NCBI GenBank assembly: GCA_012934845.2
Contig: WNNJ02000079.1
Span: 35,217 to 99,216 of the forward strand
From: Pomphorhynchus laevis
Lineage: Eukaryota > Acanthocephala > Palaeacanthocephala > Echinorhynchida > Pomphorhynchidae
Direction of reading: 5' to 3'
DNA length: 64,000 bases
The first letter of the stretch is position 1. The number at the start of each line of letters is the position of its first letter. The notes beneath the pieces were generated by a model, which saw only the letters and a list, made by a program, of their open reading frames with translations, did no database searches and was not told the DNA's origin. The position numbers and the translations under genes are program-made. This document shows positions 59,301 through 64,000 of this stretch, in pieces.

Positions 59301-62300
59301 GATGATGTTCACTAATACTATAACGTAACGTAAGGATGTTGGCTTAAACATATAGAATTGACGTAACGTGCAGAACCCAGTCATAAAATACTTAAAAATA
59401 AATGCATAATAAATAAAGGTTCCACATATTATATTATTTAATTATAATATGTAATATTGATTATAATGTGTTATATTATTTAATTATTATGCATTTATAA
59501 TTTAATTATTTGAATTTATTTAGCATTATTTTTAAATAATATAAAATACGTAGACTCAGTTTACTGATTTACTGTTGCTTAGCAATAATAGCTGATATGA
59601 TTCATGACTATATTGTATTATTGCGATATATCTATGCTCTGCAAAAAAACAGAATTGTATGTATTATTTAATATTAAATATAAGAAAAATAAATCGATAT
59701 GACAAATACAATTTATCTAAATTAAAATAATTAATTATTAAATAATTAAGTATCGATAAAAATGATTTCACTTAAAGATTTGATTTCTATCATCCATTAT
59801 TTTTTGTGTTTTATGAAAATTAATTTCAATTCAATTTAATTGTGCAGACATGACACTGCACGTTGCTCTAATTCTATTCATACTACTCATAAAACTATTA
59901 TAATGACTAGTATTTCAAACTAGTCATCTATAGCTTGTTTCATAATTTTAAGTTAATTTAACTGCGCAGTCATTGTTACAATTGAAATTTTTGACTACTT
60001 TGATGACTATTCTACACGCTGCTTAAATCCTAAAAATGCCAACGGCAGTACGCTACATTTCAGTATTGGTGGACCTCATCAGTTACTGATCCAATACTTA
60101 CGTTTCACGTTATACTACATTTCAGTACTGTTGGACATCAACAGCTACTGATCCAATACCTACATTTGAAGTTTCGGTCCTTTTAATGTTGGCTGACGAT
60201 CACTCGACTTGTTTGCTTAATTGACACTAAAATTTAATAAAGACTTTGGTCTTACATTGTGCAAATTCAATAAAAAGCATTTCTGGTTTCAATTTAAATC
60301 AGCGTTGGTAGGGAAATAATATACCAAATTTGAAAAACCACCATCTTTGAAATTAATTACTATTATCAAACTCGAAAATTTTGATGACACGACACGTTGT
60401 TTTACCCCTATCTATTAGACGACGGCACAATGCTACATTTCAATGTTACTGTCGAAATATTGATGACTATTTTTATTCTGCTCACTACTTTAATCTTTTA
60501 AATAAGCCAACATCAGTATGATACATTCCAGTACTGTTGGACATCAACAGCTACTGATCCAATACCTACATTTCAAGTTTCGGTCCTTTTAATGTTGGCT
60601 GACGATCACTCGACTCATCTGCTTTTATTGGCATTTAGATTTAATGAAAGACTTTCGTCTTACATTTTTCAAATTTAATTCAACTCATTTCAGATTTCAA
60701 ATTAAATCAGCCTTCTAATGGGAACGTGCTACCTTCAATTTGAAAACCTACCTATTTTTGCAATTACTTGCTATTTTTGCAATTACTAGTCATCTGTAAT
60801 TTGTTTCCTTATTTTAAGTTGAAATAACTGAGCAGTCATTGTTACCATTGAAATTTTGATGACAATTTTTTATCCTCATGCTACTTTAATCTTTTCTATA
60901 AGCCAACAGCAGTCCGCTACATTTCAGTATTGGTGGACCTCATCAGCTACTGATCCAATACCTACGTTGCACGTTTCGATCCTTTTAATGTTGGCTGACG
61001 ATCACTCGACTCGTCATTTTCTGACAAGTGTTATCAAACTATAAGTTGAGACAATAGCAAGTTATTAAATTTAATAAGCTCTTACGTAATCGCTAATGTC
61101 TATTTCTTCACCATCAGACAGTGATCCAACAAAATTAATTAGTGTGTAACTGTCATCCGACTTGTCGATATCTTTGAATCTATAGATACAATTTCCCTGC
61201 CAATTCCTAAAGGCAGTGAGACATCCATTAAGTATAGAATTTTGGAAAAACTGTATAATTATAGAAAAATAGAGCAATAGCTAGAAGTAACGATAATCAT
61301 TATAGATGACGGCATCCTAACGTAAATTAATTGATTTTACATTTAAAATATTACCATTTAACTTGTGATGTAATAACTGACTCGGTGGTGTCAAACACGG
61401 CCTTTGATGTCTTACAAGCCCTTGAGGATGGATCCACCAGAACTATATATAAAACTTAAATAGTAAATTCAAGCGTTTAGTTTTTTTACTTCTGGTTATG
61501 TGAGGAGGAAAAGGTGTCATTGTAGTTGTAGTCATTGATGGTTGGACCGTAGTTGTGGGTAATGTTGAAGGAGCAGGTGTAACCGTCGTAATTGAACCTA
61601 ACCAAATCAAGGTGTATTTGACTATATTTGACTATTACTCACCACAGCTTTCGTCTTCTCCGTACGGACATTGTTGGTTCTTATCACATATGAAATCTTT
61701 GTCGAGGCAGATATGTCTGCAAACAGGTGCTGGATTTGTCAAAGTACAGGTATCAACGCGGCAGCTAACGTCACAAGCTTAAATTCGGATAAAATTATGA
61801 TCGAAATGCTATTTTAACGATAAATTATAAAAGTGTAATTAAAATTTAATAAAATTTAAAATGTTATGATTAAAGCATAAGGATTTTTTAAATACTGTAT
61901 TTGAATAATATATTATCTGTAAAATCGTAAAAATGAAATCTGTAAAATAAATTAAATAAATAAATTATTAAAATAAATTATTAAATAATTTATTTAAAGA
62001 TTTCGGGTTGATAACTTGACCAGGAATGCGTCTACCACACACGCCTAGCCCTCAATGAGGCGTTTAGACCTTATTCATCACTACATGGTGATCTCATTAC
62101 ATATTTCGGATTAAGCTTCCCGACGTTGTTTGTCAAGAAGTATGCAGGTTTTCACTATCCGTTTGTGTCAATTAAGAAAAATTGTATTGAAATTCTTTCT
62201 AATTAATAGAGCGTCACCAGGAGTTTTATTAATAAATTTTAAATCTACATATAATTGCTTATATTAAATATATTGTTTTAAGAAACAATTCCACCGATAT

Positions 62301-63205
62301 GCATTTAAACATTGATTTTACATGATATTTACACTTTACGGTTTAAATGATGTTTTAAAATTAAATATTAATTTTTTTAAAACTTTGTATTGTCTTTCTA
62401 AAGCTAATAATTAATAACAAATGTGTTAATCAATTAGATCGTGCATTTTCAAACAGCACAGTAAAGTTTAAGTTATTCTTAGTAATTTATGTTTACTACA
62501 ACATATCTGATTTAAATATTTATAGAGTATCATTGACCGAATCCATTGCTATTTTAAAAGTGACTCAAAAGGATGTGTCTATTGAAAAGACAAAACGACC
62601 AAATATACAAAATAGACCAAATAGAATACAAAAAACATATTTACTAAATAGTATTAAAGAACAAAATGGACCAAATACAAGAGTGCGACAAAAACGTTTT
62701 GTTTTTTAATAAAACAAAATTTATAAAAATAATTATTTTATAAACAAAACAATAAAATGACACTGAATAGCATAAAAGAAGAAAAAATATTTATCAATCA
62801 AAGATTGATTTCATTTAAATGTGGTTTCGCTTTCGAATAAATGTTACCAAATTAAATTTTAACAAAATTAAAATTACCGTTAATATCACCATCATATTCG
62901 TTACAATCTGCTTCAGTAAGCATAATGTCCAATTTTGGTGTAACTTTACATCCTTTTTCGTATGTAATGTAGATGTCGTGATCATCATCAACATTGTTTA
63001 AAACGAAACAAGCATACGAGTTAGATGTGTGATCAATATTTATCTAAAAATGTAAATTAATACGTAACGAGGAGTAAGACATGTTTGAACCTCAAAGCGT
63101 TTACTTCGAACTGACAAAGTTTCTCCAATGTTCAAACTTTCGCCAATCCGTAATATAGCCAATTCCATATCAACTATTCGAATATTACATTTTAATTCTT
63201 TTGAT
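53198..63205 (-). CDS. type I membrane receptor: two CUB-like + LDLa modules (5' end missing)
   Basis: Ten minus-strand exons, all junction phases consistent: 63205-63091, 63043-62878, 61777-61643, 61597-61490, 61442-61355, 61206-61086, 56874-56745, 55004-54849, 53492-53376 and 53325-53198; about 415 residues. Order: module 1 beta-rich domain (C at LKCNIRI, YACFVLN, KGCKVTP, EADCNE), LDLa 1, Thr/Pro-rich linker, module 2 beta-rich domain (RACKTS, GNCIYRF, GSCVIIK, PIDCD), LDLa 2, transmembrane helix, 38-residue tail. The two beta-rich domains have CUB-like length and pattern, so the protein resembles CUB/LDLa receptors such as the nematode LEV-10/SOL group or NETO, but orthology is not shown. 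The LDLa and linker exons are phase 1-1. The signal-peptide exon was not found. AATAAA lies at 53124-53119. Introns hold two pseudogenes and repeats. Confidence 0.75.
53376..53492 (-). CDS. receptor exon i: transmembrane helix
   Basis: Acceptor TTTCCAG, donor GTAGTA. Encodes IKHTSLGMVFTIIIASLCII then LIAVVFGLVVSNRKKRNS: a 23-residue hydrophobic helix followed by a basic stop-transfer, so a type I topology. Confidence 0.8.
53729..54610 (-). pseudogene. OTU-family deubiquitinase copy, probably dead
   Basis: GC-richer island in a receptor intron, same strand as the receptor. OTU core: DYEIVVREVPSDGNCLFHAH (catalytic Asp and Cys), SDQMTSNFDNHSEYRANVGD, LRKPFVFV, then EALVTFALFKSVSIVIHQEG and IMPWIINSS, and the C-terminal LHISYHRNEHYNSLRRMDSD with the catalytic His in EHY. 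This order is that of OTUD3-like proteins. Against function: a TGA interrupts between KPFVFV and NEALV; an N-terminal stretch MENPTRRMNPLQVLDLAGEE sits in another frame (54610); and ~145 bases separate the two last blocks, either an intron (GTAGCT...GTTGAG) or an insertion. Most likely a decayed host-gene copy. Confidence 0.72.
54849..55004 (-). CDS. receptor exon h: LDLa domain 2
   Basis: Acceptor TTCGCAG, donor GTAAGA. Encodes DDNHDCEQSCKVNSCLRTNF, GGDLCKRMGCINKENICDGV and KQCPLEEDENCE, clearly parallel to LDLa 1 including the preceding C--SC-V--C stretch. Phase 1-1. Confidence 0.82.
55495..56201 (+). pseudogene. calnexin processed pseudogene
   Basis: Plus strand, opposite to the receptor gene, in its 56745-55004 intron. 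P-domain repeats without introns: DAKPSD-stop-DDREWIADPNNKI, ELPELIDDIEATKPNDWDDE, ADGDWSAPMKTNPAYMGKWV, PRTIDNPDYRGPWIAKQIPN and PEYVEN, then after a frame change GTIFGDFLITDYVDLARQAA and a Lys-rich tail with KTMRASGKPTEDKISDGGDD. Two TAG stops fall exactly where calnexin has Trp (KPSDW, PDNWE). It lacks the N-terminal lectin part and most of the transmembrane region, and keeps a downstream AATAAA at 56196-56201. This is a 5'-truncated retrocopy, presumably made by one of the LINEs. The parent gene is not in the window. Confidence 0.88.
56745..56874 (-). CDS. receptor exon g: CUB-like domain 2, end
   Basis: Acceptor CATTTAG, donor GTAATA. Encodes YKLDKHSTPGSCVIIKGKYK, IKYSTSTMVSDEWMLVMTPI and DCD. 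It is 4.2 kb from the previous exon, across an intron filled with tandem repeats and a Penelope-like fragment. Confidence 0.66.
57595..58050 (+). mobile_element. element with split copy of the structured module
   Basis: AGCTAATGAGACATACCAAT and ACTGAAAT lie at 57687-57715, and CATTAAAGGAACCGAAACGT then GAAATGTAGGTATTGGATCA at 57931-57971, so the two halves are ~240 bp apart in the order box then GAAAC. Flanks have AAAGCAGACAGG and AAAGCAGACGATT words. Non-coding, in a receptor intron. Confidence 0.5.
58130..59340 (+). mobile_element. Penelope-like element fragment with RT C-terminal part
   Basis: 58601-58975 reads FRYIDDICVFNSNNFYSISE, SLILNKTNINDKEGVYLDMN, FTRNIFLHEHSCIPYNIKYN and TLNNEILRIATICNDIGFLQ. 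RYIDDI is the catalytic box, and the following S-IP-NI-YNT-NEI-RIA-IC block is typical of Penelope-like RTs. Tails with ATCGTCTGTTATTTATTAGT precede (58200) and follow (59033) it. ACTATAACGTAACGTAAGGA followed by TGTTGGCTTAAA occurs in three copies (about 58470, 59325 and, partly, 58405). No GIY-YIG nuclease part was seen. Confidence 0.6.
59341..60040. other. receptor intron, AT-rich
   Basis: AT runs and a copy of TAAAATACGTAGACTCAG (about 59545, also at 58375). TGACTAGTATTTCAAACTAGTCA forms a hairpin near 59905. No gene. Confidence 0.4.
60040..61015 (-). repeat. ~400-bp tandem repeat, each unit with the structured module
   Basis: Modules on the minus strand at 60999-60905, 60600-60515, 60185-60118 and 60112-60045, so the main period is about 390-410 bp with one extra short-spaced copy. 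Shared blocks on the plus strand: CTACATTTCAGTA, TGGAC-TCA-CAGCTACTGATC, CAATACCTAC, GTTTCGGTCCTTTTAATGTT, GGCTGACGATCACTCGACT and GAAATTTTGATGAC. AGCCAAC and GTTGGCT bound each module as an outer stem. No coding content; it lies in a receptor intron. Confidence 0.78.
61086..61206 (-). CDS. receptor exon f: CUB-like domain 2, middle
   Basis: Acceptor CCTTTAG, donor GTAAGA. Encodes NWQGNCIYRFKDIDKSDDSY then TLINFVGSLSDGEEIDISDY. NCIYRF...YTL-NF-GSL--GE-IDI-DY follows the CUB strand pattern. Confidence 0.66.
61355..61442 (-). CDS. receptor exon e: start of CUB-like domain 2
   Basis: Acceptor TATATAG, donor GTAATA. Encodes LVDPSSRACKTSKAVFDTTE and SVITSQVK plus part of a Trp codon completed by the next exon. 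Confidence 0.62.
61490..61597 (-). CDS. receptor exon d: Thr/Pro-rich mucin-like linker
   Basis: Acceptor GGTTAG, donor GTAAAA. Encodes SITTVTPAPSTLPTTTVQPS then MTTTTMTPFPPHITR: dense Thr for O-glycosylation, a stalk between the two modules. Phase 1-1. Confidence 0.75.
61643..61777 (-). CDS. receptor exon c: LDLa domain 1
   Basis: Acceptor TTTAAG, donor GTGAGT. Encodes CDVSCRVDTCTLTNPAPVCR, HICLDKDFICDKNQQCPYGE and DESC. The spacing C...C--D--FICD---QCP-GEDE-C is the LDL-receptor class A calcium-binding pattern. Phase 1 on both sides. Confidence 0.82.
62878..63043 (-). CDS. receptor exon b: CUB-like domain 1, second half
   Basis: Acceptor TTTTTAG, donor GTAATT. Encodes INIDHTSNSYACFVLNNVDD, DHDIYITYEKGCKVTPKLDI and MLTEADCNEYDGDIN, ending in phase 1. 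Confidence 0.68.
63091..63205 (-). CDS. receptor exon a: CUB-like domain 1, first half
   Basis: Acceptor TGTTTAG, donor GTTCAA. Encodes SKELKCNIRIVDMELAILRI then GESLNIGETLSVRSKRFE. It starts with one base of a split codon, so at least one more 5' exon must exist. Confidence 0.6.
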
Positions 63206-64000
63206 CTAAACATATTTTTTATTTTATGGTGTCAACTGAAAGCTAGCAGATAAAAAGATAATTATTATCAATTAATATATCAATATAATTATTAAATATA
63301 TAAATAAATATATAATAATATATTATTATAATATTTATCATATATATAATTAAATATAATAATTAAATATATATAATTATTATATCAATAATATTGCAAT
63401 ATATTGAAGTAATTTTACATAAAAATGTTATTTACATTTATAATCGATAAAATTATACACTCAAGAATTTAACCTTTTGATTAAGAATTGAATTAATTGT
63501 TTAAAGTATTAATTATTAATTTATTACTTAATTATTTAATAAAGAATTAAAATCAAGGATTAATTAATCGATCAATAAAAATTAAAACGTCAAAATATTT
63601 TCAGTGTATATACAATTTATTAAAATTTATTAATTTTATAATTTTATTATAAAATTTATTAGATTGAGATTATTTTCATGAAGAGACCGTCAAATATAAA
63701 TATGTTTAATTTGTTCAATCTTAAATTAAAAAAAACGATCAACTTTAAGTTTATATACCTGTGCGTCATTGCTGCAATTGAAATTTTGATGACTATAATC
63801 TTTTTTGTTTCTTCCTTCAATATTGATGGTTATATTATAGTCGTTTCTTTGCTTAGTAATAAAAATTATGTGAGATAATAGATAGCGTTCATAAGGACAA
63901 AATTTTGCTTTTATTTGTAGTTTTTATTACCTCAATTCATTACAGTATTTTGTATTATTAATAAATATGATATAATATAAATATATTATTAATACATTAT
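63206..64000. other. right end of window, no exon recognised
   Basis: AT-rich. ATTGCTGCAATTGAAATTTT and GATGACTATAAT at about 63767 repeat a block also found at 60835 and 59975, so a further copy of the tandem family sits here. The missing 5' exons of the receptor gene may lie beyond 64000. Confidence 0.4.

Noticed and set aside
63678-63878. 66-codon plus-strand frame with a hydrophobic stretch
   Set aside because: AT-rich codons give Ile/Phe runs by chance, and part of it is a repeat block found at 60835.

Overview
The window is AT-rich eukaryotic DNA, probably from a nematode or a close relative. The evidence is short phase-consistent exons split by AT-rich introns, a secreted protein ending in an ShK-type six-cysteine domain, CUB/LDLa-type receptor exons, and RTE/L2-type LINE debris of a kind common in nematodes. 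Nothing bacterial or organellar is seen, and the species cannot be named from sequence alone.

Four host genes can be supported. (1) The 5' half of CPSF1, the large cleavage/polyadenylation factor subunit, runs on the minus strand from 16038 leftwards to at least 4634. Eleven exons join in phase, and the rest lies beyond the left edge or was not found. (2) A secreted ShKT-domain protein lies on the plus strand (32449-33051). (3) A complete single-ORF mitochondrial phenylalanyl-tRNA synthetase (FARS2) lies on the minus strand (38835-40040). (4) A type I membrane receptor on the minus strand (63205 down to 53198) has ten phase-consistent exons: two tandem copies of a CUB-like domain plus LDLa module, a Thr-rich linker between them, a transmembrane exon and a short tail. 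Its 5' exon(s) were not found. Weaker host candidates are a myosin VII-like SH3 exon stranded inside a CPSF1 intron (12302-12480), a lone exon at 19916-19980 and a possible small gene at 44705-45215.

Most of the rest is mobile or repeated DNA. A cytosine-rich L2/CR1-type LINE is present as one copy with both ORFs open (27053-31311), but its RT motif A carries Asn where the catalytic Asp is expected. At least three broken copies of it also occur. Four copies of an R2-like RT family (Cys-rich N-terminus, KKDGG-PIAVG block, nuclease-like C-terminus) lie at 1100-2960, 41570-41900, 46390-47930 and 49125-51527. There are also RTE-type and jockey-like copies, Penelope-like RT fragments, foldback/MITE elements and four tandem-repeat arrays. 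Two broken host-gene copies, calnexin (plus strand) and an OTU protease (minus strand), sit in introns of the receptor gene.

The most interesting signals are: a ~60-nt structured module spread over several foldback and tandem elements, whose stem co-varies between copies; a 112-bp satellite carrying TGACGTCA in nearly every unit that starts inside the last codons of an RT ORF; a higher-order satellite alternating 80 and 117 bp beside the stranded myosin-like exon; and the duplicated CUB-like/LDLa receptor.
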